55,351 nt of DNA from the NCBI GenBank assembly GCA_016199985.1, contig JACQFQ010000016.1, positions 1-55,351 on the forward strand, read 5' to 3'. A program made the position numbers and the translations under genes. The notes beneath the pieces were generated by a model. It did not search any database. It worked only from the letters and a program-made list of their open reading frames with translations, and was not told where the DNA came from. Positions within the stretch are counted from its first letter, which is position 1. Every line of letters begins with the position of its first letter. Origin of the DNA: Verrucomicrobiota bacterium (GTDB taxonomy: Bacteria; Verrucomicrobiota; Verrucomicrobiia; Limisphaerales; UBA11320). This document shows, piece by piece, positions 1 through 9,390 of the stretch.

Positions 1-498
1 CTATTCCCGGCTCGCCATACCGAACCTCATGCCCGCCCGGATACCACGGAGGGGACAGCGACGCGACGGCAGGGCGTGACTCGCGCCCAACAACGCCCAA
101 GACACGCTGACGATGGAGGCATTCCGCGCGAGCGACCCGAGCCATCGACCCTGGGTCTCCTCTGATGAAACAGTTCTTGGAAAAACCAAAACCTCTCGTT
201 GACAGCTTTGCGCGACGCGCCTAGTGCTTTGGCCGTTCCGTGTCGAAAAAAAACCTGCGATCGGAGCAAGGAAAGGTAAGGGCGAGAAGACGCCCTTGCC
301 GGTTGAGCACCGAAAGAAAGAGAAGAGCGAGATGATCGCCCATTTCTCAGTCGATCAAAGGAAGAACGACCCCCAGGCCGCAGCCCTCCGCCTTTCCGCT
401 GCCCGCTGCCCGCTGCCTCTGAATCAAACCGGTCCGTTCCCGGCGGAGCAGCCAGGCGACACTTGGAGAAACGCCCAGGACCATTGGAACAAACGACC
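1..498. other. Region without a convincing gene
   Basis: Short open frames exist on both strands but none has a recognisable domain, a good ribosome site or a consistent codon bias. A possible sigma-70-type promoter lies at 199-227: TTGACA, a 17-nt spacer, then TAGTGC, reading toward the small membrane protein that starts at 499. The -10 match is poor and the implied leader is long, so I rate the promoter as weak. Nothing else is visible here. Confidence 0.4.
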
Positions 499-918
499 AT
501 GAACGAGCTAACTCCAATGAGTGATGGAAGGTATACTCGAACGTTCCAGCTTCGCCTTGTTTGCAACGCGGGCTTGGCTTCTGCGGTTGTGGTTTTTGGG
601 AAACTCTATTCCAGTCTGTCGCTCGCGGCTCATATGTACAGACAGCACGACCGCTATGGATGGGAAGCACTTCCTCCGATCACTCGTTTCACCGTGGTGG
701 CAGGCTGGCTGCCGTTGAGCCTTCCGCTAGTATTGCTGCTTCTCGGTAGTTTTTTGCAGACCCGTAAGGGTACATCTGGAGTCAAGAAAGCTGTGGCACT
801 GGAAGCGATATTGGTATTGCAGCAACTCTTCGCGCTTGGTTGGGGGGGGTGGATAATCCTTGCTTGGAAACTGGCCGAGACCCCCTATCGAGACTCTATC
901 AGCGGCCCATTGCCTTAG
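499..918 (+). CDS. Small three-helix membrane protein, function unknown
   Basis: I do not recognise this 139-residue protein. It has three likely membrane helices, at about residues 18-40, 65-86 and 97-123, the last rich in Trp/Gly, with short polar loops and a polar tail. The frame opens upstream at 463, but ATG 499 is preferred because the extra residues are Pro/Arg-rich and not membrane-like. No Shine-Dalgarno sequence is evident at either start. It stands alone: its neighbours are non-coding DNA and, 490 bases downstream, a secreted redox protein. The hydrophobic pattern supports real coding, but with no family assignment it could also be a decayed or orphan gene. Confidence 0.5.
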   Translation: MNELTPMSDGRYTRTFQLRLVCNAGLASAVVVFGKLYSSLSLAAHMYRQHDRYGWEALPPITRFTVVAGWLPLSLPLVLLLLGSFLQTRKGTSGVKKAVALEAILVLQQLFALGWGGWIILAWKLAETPYRDSISGPLP

Positions 919-1406
919 CCGTGTAGAACGACAATCATAACCCCAGCGCGAGCCGGGGAATTCTATTTCGTCCGGAACGAACTCAGCGGCTTACGTGTGT
1001 CCATAAGCGCTTATCTAGAGCCTGTCCCAAAACCCCCCTCTTTTCTGAGAGGGGGTTTGGGGACGGGGGGTATTCCCGGCTTCCGGGAGGCGGGATGATG
1101 GTCTGGGACTCTTTTGAGTGAGGTCTGCCGTCAAAAATCTCCGTTTCCGAAAACACTTCCTCCGCGATCATCCGTCTCACCGCTGCTTTACCACGTCCTA
1201 CGCGGCTTGCTGCACCTTGGTCCTCGGCCGCTTGGCCTTCTTGCGCATCCGCGCCAACACCGTAAGCGGTGAAGGAGCCTTTCAATTACCCGCAAGTTTT
1301 GTCGCCCATTGGACAATGCCCCTTTGTGAATGCTGGTGACAGGGCCCCTCTCGTCTGGTATTCACGATGCGCGACACGCTATACGCTTAACCAGATCCTC
1401 TCGATT
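919..1406. other. Gene-free stretch with hairpin and possible gene remnant
   Basis: About 490 bases without a supportable gene. It holds a C/G-tract hairpin at 1030-1058, described separately. On the minus strand around 1200-1265 one frame reads ...LTVLARMRKKAKRPRT... to a stop, a basic tail that could be the end of a lost gene; no upstream part of such a gene is readable. The downstream redox gene's frame is open from 1269, but that 5' extension is not signal-peptide-like. Confidence 0.35.
1030..1058. repeat. C-tract/G-tract hairpin
   Basis: AAACCCCC(C)TC at 1030-1040 can pair with GAGGGGGTTT at about 1049-1058 around a short T-rich loop. It lies downstream of the small membrane gene ending at 918, but there is no U-tract directly after the stem. 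It may be a dispersed intergenic repeat rather than a terminator. Confidence 0.35.
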
Positions 1407-3170
1407 ATGACGCCGTCAGCCCTTCGTTCTCGACTCTTCGCACTGATCCTTTTGGCCTCTCTCGCCGCGACCGCGCCGCGCCTCGGAGCGGAAGAGACCC
1501 AGGAAGTGATGAATTTCGCGCTGCTCGATCATCATGGCGACTTGCGCGAGTTGCGCCGCTCTGGAGGCAAGGCGGTGGTGCTTTTCTTCACCGCGAACGG
1601 ATGCCCCGTCGCGCGACAGAACGCCTCCAAGATCCGCGCGCTCCGGGAACGCTACCTGGATCGCGGCGTCTCGGTGTTCATGGTGAACTCGACCATCGCC
1701 GACGACCGTCGGAGCATCAGCAAGGAGGCCACGGACCTGAGGGTCTGGCATGTCCCCGTTCTCAAGGATGAAAACCAGGGCGTTGCCCGGCATCTCGGCG
1801 TCGCTCGCACCGCGGAGGCGATCGCCATCAGCACGAAGGATTGGCGCATATTCTACCGCGGAGCCCTCGACGATCAGATGGTCGAGGGCGCCCAGAAGGT
1901 CGAGCCGACGGAGCGCTATCTAGAAACGGCGCTCGACGCGTTCCTCGAAGGCAGACCCGTCCAGACGGCGAAGACCGTCGCGCGCGGTTGCAGGATCGAG
2001 TTCGACGCCGGCGAGGGTCCGGACTCCGCCCCGGTCTCCTACTCCGGCGTCATCGCGCCGCTCCTCGAGAAGAAGTGCGTTCACTGCCACTCCGCCGGGA
2101 ACATCGGGTCCTGGCCCATGAGCCATTACAAGAAGGTGAAGAGCATGGCGTCCATGATCGAGGAAGTGATCCTCACGCGACGCATGCCGCCGTGGGACGC
2201 GGATCCGCACATCGGTCATTTTTCGAACGACACATCCCTGTCAGTCGCTGAGCAGCAAACCTTCCTGCGCTGGATCCATCAGGGCGCCCCGCGAGGCGAG
2301 GGGCCCGATCCTCTGGAGTCCATCGTCGCCCAGGCGCCGGAAGAATGGCCTCTGGGCAAGCCGGACATCATTCTGCGCCTGCCGCAGCCGGAGAAGATCG
2401 CGGCCACGGGAGTTTTCGATTATCGCCACGTCACGGTCCTTGCCGGCAACGAGGAGGAGGCGTGGGTGGGGGCGGCCTGGGTGAAGCCGGGAAACCGCAA
2501 AGTGGTGCATCATGTGATCGCGCGTCTCAAGGATGGCGGACGCACGGACGCCCTCGGCCAGCGCGAGACCTTTGTGGGTTGGGCTCCGGGCACGACGCGG
2601 GGTCGCTTGCCGGAAGGCACGGGAAAGTTTTTGCCGAAGAACGCGCGCTTCGACCTTGAATTGCATTACACGGCCAATGGGAGCGAGCAGACCGACCAGA
2701 CCGAGATCGGCCTCTACCTCCTGCCGAGCAAGCCGGCCCGCCGGTTTGAGAGCGTGCCGATGGTGAACGTGGGCTTCGAGATCAAGCCCGGGGATCCAGA
2801 CTCCCAGACCCAGGCTTTCTATGGGTTCAAGAACGACGCGACGCTCTTCAGCGTCACGCCCCACATGCATCTTCGCGGAAAATGGATGAAATTCGAGCTG
2901 CTGTTGCCGAATGGCAAGAGGGAGACCCTCTGCTCAGTGCCTCGATACGACTTCGCCTGGCAGCAGACCTATCTGTTCAAGGAGCCGAAGAAGGTGCCGG
3001 CGGGGTCCTGGGTTCAGATCACGGGGGGCTACGACAACTCGCCGATGAACCCGTCGAACCCGGATCCGAAGAAGACCGTGCATTGGGGCGATCAATCCTT
3101 CGACGAGATGTTCCTCGGCTACTGCAACGTTGCCTGGGAGCCCGAGGCGCCGAAGCACGCCTCTCGTTAG
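1407..3170 (+). CDS. Secreted redoxin-cytochrome c-copper monooxygenase-like fusion
   Basis: This 587-residue exported protein starts at ATG 1407 because that codon opens a clear signal peptide (MTPSALRSRLFALILLASLA, cleavage near residue 27); the upstream in-frame extension from 1269 does not resemble one. Residues ~30-195 are a thioredoxin-like redoxin domain whose active-site region NGCPVARQN keeps a single Cys. Cys224-Val-His-Cys227-His228 is a c-type haem site. The C-terminal half resembles the copper type II ascorbate-dependent monooxygenase fold: His368-His369, His420, His486-Met-His488 and Met568 match the order of the CuH and CuM ligands of peptidylglycine monooxygenase. This architecture is known from Verrucomicrobia and Planctomycetes, but substrates are unknown. 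Periplasmic redox chemistry is inferred from the cofactors; the reaction is not known. Confidence 0.85.
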   Translation: MTPSALRSRLFALILLASLAATAPRLGAEETQEVMNFALLDHHGDLRELRRSGGKAVVLFFTANGCPVARQNASKIRALRERYLDRGVSVFMVNSTIADDRRSISKEATDLRVWHVPVLKDENQGVARHLGVARTAEAIAISTKDWRIFYRGALDDQMVEGAQKVEPTERYLETALDAFLEGRPVQTAKTVARGCRIEFDAGEGPDSAPVSYSGVIAPLLEKKCVHCHSAGNIGSWPMSHYKKVKSMASMIEEVILTRRMPPWDADPHIGHFSNDTSLSVAEQQTFLRWIHQGAPRGEGPDPLESIVAQAPEEWPLGKPDIILRLPQPEKIAATGVFDYRHVTVLAGNEEEAWVGAAWVKPGNRKVVHHVIARLKDGGRTDALGQRETFVGWAPGTTRGRLPEGTGKFLPKNARFDLELHYTANGSEQTDQTEIGLYLLPSKPARRFESVPMVNVGFEIKPGDPDSQTQAFYGFKNDATLFSVTPHMHLRGKWMKFELLLPNGKRETLCSVPRYDFAWQQTYLFKEPKKVPAGSWVQITGGYDNSPMNPSNPDPKKTVHWGDQSFDEMFLGYCNVAWEPEAPKHASR

Positions 3171-3295
3171 CAGCCGTCGGGTCGCTGGCCGGTTCCGCGC
3201 GTTGTCTCTCTCTAAGCACACGCCGCGGAGTTCGCCACATTGATCAATTTGCGACAGCGGGCATGGCGCCTGGAGGACCTCCCTCCCGGCCCCCC

Positions 3296-3337
3296 AAAAA
3301 GCAGGCCGCGGAGACGGCTGGGAGCGGTCTCCGCGGC
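3296..3337 (-). terminator. Intrinsic terminator of the glycogen phosphorylase gene
   Basis: A perfect 11-bp inverted repeat, GCCGCGGAGAC at 3305-3315 and GTCTCCGCGGC at 3327-3337, has an 11-base loop. On the minus strand it is followed after four bases by five T's (A's at 3296-3300). It sits 36 bases past the end of the phosphorylase gene. Confidence 0.7.
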
Positions 3338-3372
3338 GGCGTGAAGTCTGGGTCGGCCAGTTGCTCGAGGCC

Positions 3373-5565
3373 TCAGACTTTGGTGTAGTACTGAGTCGTG
3401 TAGTCCTGAACCATCCGCCAGGTGTTGAACTGAGGAACGAGGGTCACCATCGCGCGGCGGATCTTCTTGATCCATTCGCGGGGAATGCCGTCGGCGTCCC
3501 GGTTGAAGAAGCAGGGAATGACCTGCTCGGTCAGGGCTTTGAAAAGGTTCTCGCTGTCCTTCGCGTCCTGCTCCTCGATCTGGCTCGGATGCGAGTCGTC
3601 GCCGATCGCGAAGCCGTTGGTGCCGTCGTAGCCCTCGCGCCACCACCCGTCGAGGATGCTGAGGTTGAGGCATCCATGAACGCTCGTTTTTTGACCGCTG
3701 GTGCCGGACGCCTCCAGGGGCCGTCGCGGATTGTTCAACCAGACATCACAGCCGGAAACCATCTGTCGCGCGACGTGGACATCGTAGTTTTCGATGAAGA
3801 AGAGGTATCCTTTGAGCTCGCTGTATTTGCTCAGATGTATGATCTGCTGGATGAAACGCTTCCCTTCGTCATCGCGCGGATGCGCCTTGCCGGCGAAGAT
3901 GAACTGGATGGGGCGCTTCTGGTCGTGGCAGAGACGAACGATTTTCTCGAACTGCTGGAAGATCAGCGGCGCGCGCTTGTAGGTCGCGAACCGGCGGGCG
4001 AATCCGATCGTGAGGGCGTCCGGGTTCAGGAAGTGGTCGAACATGATGAAGGATCCCTGCGACAGGTTCTGCCCCTGCAGCAGCAGCCGGCGCCGCGAGA
4101 ACTCGACCAACTCACGGCGGAGTCGATAGCGCAGCGCCCAGATCTCCTCGTCGGAGATGAACTTCGGGTCTTCAATGTTCTTCCAGAACTCCGTGGAGTT
4201 GATGACCGTTTCCCAGTTGCGGCCGGTGGTGCTGTTCCAGAAGCGCGTGGTCTCCGTCTCCCCGGCGGTCTGCCAATCCTTGCTCAGCTTGCGGCGCCAG
4301 AATCGACGCACAGGGCCCTTCATCCATCCGAGAAGGTGAATGCCGTTGGTGATGTGTCCGATGGGCACCTTGTCCTCGGGCACGTTCGGATAGAGGCATT
4401 GCCACATCTCGCGGCTCACCTTGCCATGCAGCGCGCTGACGCCATTGGCGGCGCGGGAGCACTTCAGCGCAAGGACGGTCATGCAGAACGGCTCGGAGGA
4501 GTTGTTCGGCTGGACGCGTCCGAGGTTCATGAGCTCCTCGTGCGTAATCTTGAGCTGCGAGCAGAATTTGTTGGCGGCGTAGTTGACGAGGTCGGGGCTG
4601 AATCGGTCGTGTCCGGCCTCCACGGGCGTGTGCGTGGTGAAATGGCATTCTTCCTTCGTGCGTGAGAAGGCGTCCGCGAACGACTTGCCGCGGTTCATCT
4701 TCTCGCGAATCAGCTCGAGGGTGAGGAAGGCCGCGTGGCCTTCGTTCATGTGGAAGGTGGAGGGCTGATACCCCAGCGCGCGGAGGAGTCGCACGCCGCC
4801 GACGCCGAGCAGGATCTCCTGCATGATGCGCGTGGTGCTGTCGCCGCCGTAAACGCGGAGGGTGAGATCGCGATAGTGCTGCTCGTTCTCGGGCCGGTTG
4901 GTGTCGAGAAGGAGCACGGGATTGCGTCCCACGTTCACCCGCCAGGCTTGGAAGTAGACGTCGTTCAGGGCGATTCGCACCTTGCACACCAGCGGCTGGC
5001 CGCGCTGGTCGAGCACCGGCTCCATGGGAAGGTTTTGCGGATGCAAGAGCGTGTAATACTCTGTCTGCCAGTTCTCCTGGTTGACCGCCTGTTGGAAATA
5101 GCCTTCGCGGTAGAAGAGGCTGATGCCGACGAACGGGAGCCCGATGTCGCTTGCTGACTTGGCGTGGTCGCCCGCCAGAATCCCCAAGCCGCCGGCGGCG
5201 ATGGGCAGCGTTTCATGAAACCCGAACTCGGCGCTGAAGTAGGCCACCGGACGGCCCTTCATCTGCGGCGCGTTCTTCGAAGCCCATGTCTCCTTCTCCT
5301 CCATATACTGCTTGAAGGAGGCGAGCACCCGACGGACCCGGTCCGCAAAATCCTGTTCCTGAAGCCTAACGCTCAGCTCATACTCCGAAACCTCATGGAG
5401 GATGGCCACGGCGTTGTGATAAAGGTTTTGCCAGCCGCGCGGGGAGAGCTCCTGGAAGAGCTCCTGGGCTTCCTGGTTCCAGGTCCACCAGAGGTTCCGG
5501 GCGAGGTTGTTCAACCCGCCGATCAGTTCCGTGATTTCAGGTTTCGAAAGAGGCTTTGTCGTCAT
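3373..5565 (-). CDS. glgP: Alpha-glucan (glycogen) phosphorylase
   Basis: A 730-residue GT35 glucan phosphorylase of the shorter bacterial/archaeal form (TIGR02094 type). It releases glucose-1-phosphate from alpha-1,4-glucans using pyridoxal phosphate. Visible marks are the N-terminal LARNLWWTWN segment, the YFSAEFGFHETLPIAAGGLG nucleotide-sugar loop, FHMNEGHAAFL, ATYKRAPLIF, and the PLP-lysine motif EASGTSGQK. In most relatives the last motif reads EASGTSGMK; the Met-to-Gln change is next to the PLP lysine. It is monocistronic, converges on the redox protein gene and has its own terminator. No other glycogen gene lies nearby. Confidence 0.95.
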   Translation of the reverse strand: MTTKPLSKPEITELIGGLNNLARNLWWTWNQEAQELFQELSPRGWQNLYHNAVAILHEVSEYELSVRLQEQDFADRVRRVLASFKQYMEEKETWASKNAPQMKGRPVAYFSAEFGFHETLPIAAGGLGILAGDHAKSASDIGLPFVGISLFYREGYFQQAVNQENWQTEYYTLLHPQNLPMEPVLDQRGQPLVCKVRIALNDVYFQAWRVNVGRNPVLLLDTNRPENEQHYRDLTLRVYGGDSTTRIMQEILLGVGGVRLLRALGYQPSTFHMNEGHAAFLTLELIREKMNRGKSFADAFSRTKEECHFTTHTPVEAGHDRFSPDLVNYAANKFCSQLKITHEELMNLGRVQPNNSSEPFCMTVLALKCSRAANGVSALHGKVSREMWQCLYPNVPEDKVPIGHITNGIHLLGWMKGPVRRFWRRKLSKDWQTAGETETTRFWNSTTGRNWETVINSTEFWKNIEDPKFISDEEIWALRYRLRRELVEFSRRRLLLQGQNLSQGSFIMFDHFLNPDALTIGFARRFATYKRAPLIFQQFEKIVRLCHDQKRPIQFIFAGKAHPRDDEGKRFIQQIIHLSKYSELKGYLFFIENYDVHVARQMVSGCDVWLNNPRRPLEASGTSGQKTSVHGCLNLSILDGWWREGYDGTNGFAIGDDSHPSQIEEQDAKDSENLFKALTEQVIPCFFNRDADGIPREWIKKIRRAMVTLVPQFNTWRMVQDYTTQYYTKV

Positions 5566-6191
5566 AAGAATCCAGCAGACACTCGGCTAAACCATTTTCC
5601 GTGCCCACTCATCGTTGCAACGTAACGAGCCAATCCCCCTCCAGCAAATACAAAGGAATCCTAAGAATCCTTCCTCCGCCTTCGCCGCCATTCTCCGGGC
5701 CGGTTCGGCAAATATTTCCCTTCGACAAGCATACGGGGAAGAAAGCGCTCGATTCCTGTTGCGGGAGGGCGGGCCGTCCGATCCTCGGAGGCCTTCCCCT
5801 GAATCCTGGGTCTCGTCTCCGCTCTACATGGGGAGGAACGTGTTTCGCGCCGCCACCCGTTGCTCAACGGCGTCGCCGCGTTTGACCGCGTTACCGTCGG
5901 CGAAGGCGGTGGGGAGGTTCACGTTGTCCGAGGACCTCGAGTTCGAGCCGGTGCTCGCCGAGCCTGCTGATGCGGCGCGCGGATGGCGAGTGAACGACTG
6001 AGGCGGTGGCCAGCGTTTTCCGGTTAAGTTCGCGGCGGTTTGCCCGATGGGATGCTGAGAGCTCCGTGAATAATGCTGATGTCATTCCGCGCCTCGTGGC
6101 GACGTCGACTCCATGCGATGAAGGGTGGCCGTCGCCCCTGCCAATTCCGTTGACTGCGAAGAGCTTATTCTGGCGATTTTTCGCAAATCTT
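5566..6191. other. Intergenic region between divergent glgP and secretion genes
   Basis: About 625 bases with no supportable gene. The open frames on both strands lack recognisable content. The region should contain the glgP promoter on the minus strand; I could not pick a convincing one. A candidate promoter for the secretion cassette follows at 6192-6220. Confidence 0.4.
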
Positions 6192-6220
6192 TTGACCCGT
6201 CCCGCAACTTTTACTAGCGT
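6192..6220 (+). promoter_or_regulatory. Candidate sigma-70 promoter of the secretion cassette
   Basis: TTGACC at 6192-6197, a 17-base spacer and TAGCGT at 6215-6220, 36 bases before the GTG start of the ATPase gene. The -35 box is good and the -10 box is weak. It is the best promoter-like pair upstream of the four overlapping genes. Confidence 0.4.
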
Positions 6221-6256
6221 CGCGCGTAGTTTTGTCGGCGCGATCTCGCGTCCCTT

Positions 6257-7987
6257 GTGTCTTTTCTATCGCTAAAGAATCTTATTGCTGAGGTGTCTCA
6301 GGCCAAACCCGATCAGGTCGAGGCTTGGGGCAAAGCTTGGCGGGTAGCTGTGGAAAATGGCAGTCAGGAGGCCTTCCTTGAGTTCGTGGCGCGCGAGGCG
6401 GGTCGCTCCGAGGAGAGCTTGCTGCAGGACCTCGCGAAGCGGCTGGAATGGCCTTTTCTGGATCTGCGTTCGGTGTCGATTCCCACCGAGGCGCGCAACC
6501 GGATCTCCACCAAAGTCGCCTTCCAGTATTTCGTGATTCCCACGGACGTTGTGGCGGGCGCGCTGCAGGTGGCCGTGAGCAATCCGTTTGATCCCGGGAT
6601 GATCAACGCGGTGCAGTTCGACGCCCGCTCCCCGGTGAAGTTCGCGCTCGCGCCGCGCCTCGAGATCGAAAAGGCGCTCAAGAAGTATTACGGCGTTGGA
6701 GCGGAGACGCTCGATGAATTGTCGAAGGACGAGCCGATGGAGCTTGTGGTTTCCGAGGACAAGGAGATCACCGAGGGCGACCAGGAGGCGAGCGTCATCA
6801 AGTTCGTCAACCAGATCGTGTGGGAGGCGTTCAAGGATCGCGCGACGGACATTCATTTCGAGCCCGCCGAGGACGAGCTGCGCATCCGCTACCGCATCGA
6901 CGGGATTCTGCATCAAACCCCGATGCCTCCGCAGTTGAAGCACTACCAGGCCTCCATCATTTCGCGCATCAAGGTGATGGCGGGGATGAACATCGCGGAG
7001 AAGCGGCTGCCGCAGGACGGGCGCATCAATGTCCGGATCAAGGGCGAGGAAATCGACATCCGCGTTTCGACTGTGCCGACGGTCTACGGCGAGAGCGTTT
7101 CCCTGCGTCTTCTCACCCGCGGCAAGATTTTCTTCGGCCTGGACAAGTTGGGCTTCGATCGCGGCGAGGAAGACGCGCTGCGCGAGATCATTGTGAAGCC
7201 GCACGGCATCATGCTGGTCACGGGCCCCACGGGCTCCGGGAAATCGACGTCGCTTTACGCCTTCCTGAGCACGATCAACTCGGTCACCAAGCGGATCATC
7301 ACAATCGAGGAGCCCGTCGAGTACGAGCTGAAGGGAATCAACCAGATCTCCGTGCGCTCCGACATCGGCCTCACGTTCGCGATGGGGCTGCGGCACATTC
7401 TCCGCCAGGATCCCAACGTGATCATGGTCGGCGAGATTCGCGACCTCGAAACCGCGGAGATTGCCATCCGCGCCGCGCTCACCGGGCACCTGGTCTTCAG
7501 CACGCTGCACACCAACGACGCCTCGAGCGCGTTCACGCGGCTGATCGACATGGGCATCGAGCCCTTCCTTGTCGCCTCGTCGGTGGAAGCGGTGATGGCG
7601 CAGCGCCTCGTGCGCCGCATCTGCCTGGCCTGCAAGCAGGAGCAGGTCGTCCAGCGCGACTACCTGGTGAAGGCCGGGTTTCCGGAGGCGGCGCTGCCGA
7701 CGGCGAAGTTCTGGCGCGGCCGGGGCTGCGAGGAGTGCCGGCAGCTGGGCTATCAGGGACGCGAGGGCATCCACGAGCTTCTGGTCATCAGCGACTCCCT
7801 GCGCCCGTTGATCCTCAGCCGCGCCGCGGCGTCGACCATCGCCTCGAAGGCGATGGAGCACGGGATGAAGACTCTGCGCACCGACGGATGGAAGAAGGCG
7901 CTGCTGGGCATCACGACGATTGAGGAAGTGCTGCGCGTGACACAGAGCGAAGAGCATATGCGCTCGCTGGTGGAAGGAGACAAATAG
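6257..7987 (+). CDS. gspE: GspE/PilB-type secretion or pilus assembly ATPase
   Basis: A 576-residue cytoplasmic ATPase that powers type II secretion or type IV pilus assembly. The N-terminal ~150 residues form a GspE/MshE-type N domain, and the catalytic core carries the Walker A motif GPTGSGKS at residues 323-330. The Asp and His boxes are present (ITIEEPVEYEL, GEIRDLETAEIAIRAALTGH), as is the zinc-binding CxxC pair (CLACKQ near 456, CEEC near 492). The start is GTG 6257, the only start that keeps the full N domain; no strong Shine-Dalgarno site precedes it. It is the first gene of the cassette. Family membership is certain; assembly of a secretion system rather than a pilus is not settled by the sequence. 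Confidence 0.93.
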   Translation: MSFLSLKNLIAEVSQAKPDQVEAWGKAWRVAVENGSQEAFLEFVAREAGRSEESLLQDLAKRLEWPFLDLRSVSIPTEARNRISTKVAFQYFVIPTDVVAGALQVAVSNPFDPGMINAVQFDARSPVKFALAPRLEIEKALKKYYGVGAETLDELSKDEPMELVVSEDKEITEGDQEASVIKFVNQIVWEAFKDRATDIHFEPAEDELRIRYRIDGILHQTPMPPQLKHYQASIISRIKVMAGMNIAEKRLPQDGRINVRIKGEEIDIRVSTVPTVYGESVSLRLLTRGKIFFGLDKLGFDRGEEDALREIIVKPHGIMLVTGPTGSGKSTSLYAFLSTINSVTKRIITIEEPVEYELKGINQISVRSDIGLTFAMGLRHILRQDPNVIMVGEIRDLETAEIAIRAALTGHLVFSTLHTNDASSAFTRLIDMGIEPFLVASSVEAVMAQRLVRRICLACKQEQVVQRDYLVKAGFPEAALPTAKFWRGRGCEECRQLGYQGREGIHELLVISDSLRPLILSRAAASTIASKAMEHGMKTLRTDGWKKALLGITTIEEVLRVTQSEEHMRSLVEGDK

Positions 7988-7989
7988 GC

Positions 7990-9390
7990 GTGGCGAAACC
8001 CGCTGACAAACCCAAATGGCAGGCCTGCAATGTTCTGGCCCACGGACCTCTGGGCCCGCGTCTCTGGCAGATCGCCGTGTCGGGCGACAAGTTCGCGCTG
8101 GCGCGTCCCACGGCGCTTGAAGCCGGCGCCGCGCTCCAGCCCAAGCTGGTGGCGAAGGATTGGAACGAGGTCGTTCGCCCCCGCCTCAACATCCTATGGC
8201 TCCCGCCTTCGCACGTCTTCGTCCGAGTCGTGCAACTGCCGAAGGCGGAGGATTTCTCCGAGACGCTGTCGATGATCGAGTTCCAGCTCGAGAAGCTTTC
8301 GCCTCTGCCCGTGGCGCAGATCCTATGGACGTTCGAATTGGTTCCCGCGCGCGGCCTCTCCGAGACGCAGACGGTGTTGCTGGTGGTGGTTCCGCGGAAC
8401 GCTGTTGAGGATCATTTGGGCAAAATGGAGAAGCAGGGCTATCTTGCCGACCGCGTCGAGCTGCCTTTTGTTGATGAACTGCTGGCGGTGCAGATCGACC
8501 GCGACGGGGCTCTGTTGTTCCCGGTGATGGAGGGGGAAAAGACCCGGTTCTTCTGGGTGGCTTGGTGGTATGGAGGCGTTCTGCAGAGCATTGGACAGAT
8601 CCATCTGCCCACTGATTCCGATCCGGCGGAGGTCGTGCAGGCGCAGTTGTCGCAGATGGCGTGGGCCGGGGAGCTCGATGGATGGCTGCATGCGCAGCCC
8701 CGATACTACCTGGTCGCGGATGCGTCTCAGGTCGCGGAATGGAAGGATCGACTTCAGGCGCGGCTCGATTTCTCGCTGGAGGTGATTCCCGCCGCCACCG
8801 AGGAGGCGCTGGCGCCCATGACCGCCAAACGGGCGGCGCGGTCGGATCCACGGGTCGGGCTGCTGCCCGCGGAGGTGGTCTCCCGATATCGTCAGGAATA
8901 CGTCGACAAGCTTTGGATGCAGAGCCTCTTCGGCGCGCTCGCCTTCTACCTGTTTTGCGTGCTCATCTACCTCGCGATCGTGGCCTACAAGGGCTACGAC
9001 CGCGACACAACCCACGATCTGGAAGTCGCCCAGGGAACGACCTACACGAACACGCTGAAGATCCGCGATCAGGTCCGGGTGCTGCAGGAGCAGCTGAACC
9101 TCCAGCTGGCCGCGCTGAATTGCTATCTCGCCGTGGCGACGAACCTTCCGAGCGAGCTCAGCCTGGACACCCTCAACTTTGATCGCGGGGTGAAGCTGAC
9201 CCTCAACGGGAGCGGCAGCGCGGAGGCGGCGCCGCGGGTCACCGATTTCCTTGCGGCGCTTCAAAAGGCGCAGTTCAAGGACCAGAGAATCTTCAACTCC
9301 GTCGACGGTCCGAACGTGACGTTGAAACCCGGGGGCGCGCAGATCAACTGGACTCTCATTGGCAACATCCGGCGCACCGAGGTGGAATGA
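7990..9390 (+). CDS. PilM/PilN-like (GspL-type) inner-membrane assembly protein
   Basis: This 466-residue protein starts at GTG 7990, two bases after the ATPase gene. Residues ~1-300 look like an actin-fold PilM/GspL cytoplasmic domain (WLPPSHVFVRVVQLPKAEDF resembles the strand used in those proteins). A single membrane helix lies at about 311-333 (LFGALAFYLFCVLIYLAIV). It is followed by a coiled-coil and a ferredoxin-like periplasmic part of ~120 residues typical of PilN. It therefore combines the roles that PilM and PilN share in pilus systems, and GspL in type II secretion: linking the ATPase to the periplasmic alignment complex. The call rests on topology and context more than on sharp motifs. 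Confidence 0.75.
   Translation: MAKPADKPKWQACNVLAHGPLGPRLWQIAVSGDKFALARPTALEAGAALQPKLVAKDWNEVVRPRLNILWLPPSHVFVRVVQLPKAEDFSETLSMIEFQLEKLSPLPVAQILWTFELVPARGLSETQTVLLVVVPRNAVEDHLGKMEKQGYLADRVELPFVDELLAVQIDRDGALLFPVMEGEKTRFFWVAWWYGGVLQSIGQIHLPTDSDPAEVVQAQLSQMAWAGELDGWLHAQPRYYLVADASQVAEWKDRLQARLDFSLEVIPAATEEALAPMTAKRAARSDPRVGLLPAEVVSRYRQEYVDKLWMQSLFGALAFYLFCVLIYLAIVAYKGYDRDTTHDLEVAQGTTYTNTLKIRDQVRVLQEQLNLQLAALNCYLAVATNLPSELSLDTLNFDRGVKLTLNGSGSAEAAPRVTDFLAALQKAQFKDQRIFNSVDGPNVTLKPGGAQINWTLIGNIRRTEVE

Noticed and set aside
6272..7957. 561-residue minus-strand open frame opposite gspE
   Set aside because: It is an exact shadow of the ATPase, whose Walker motifs and zinc site leave no doubt about the coding strand.
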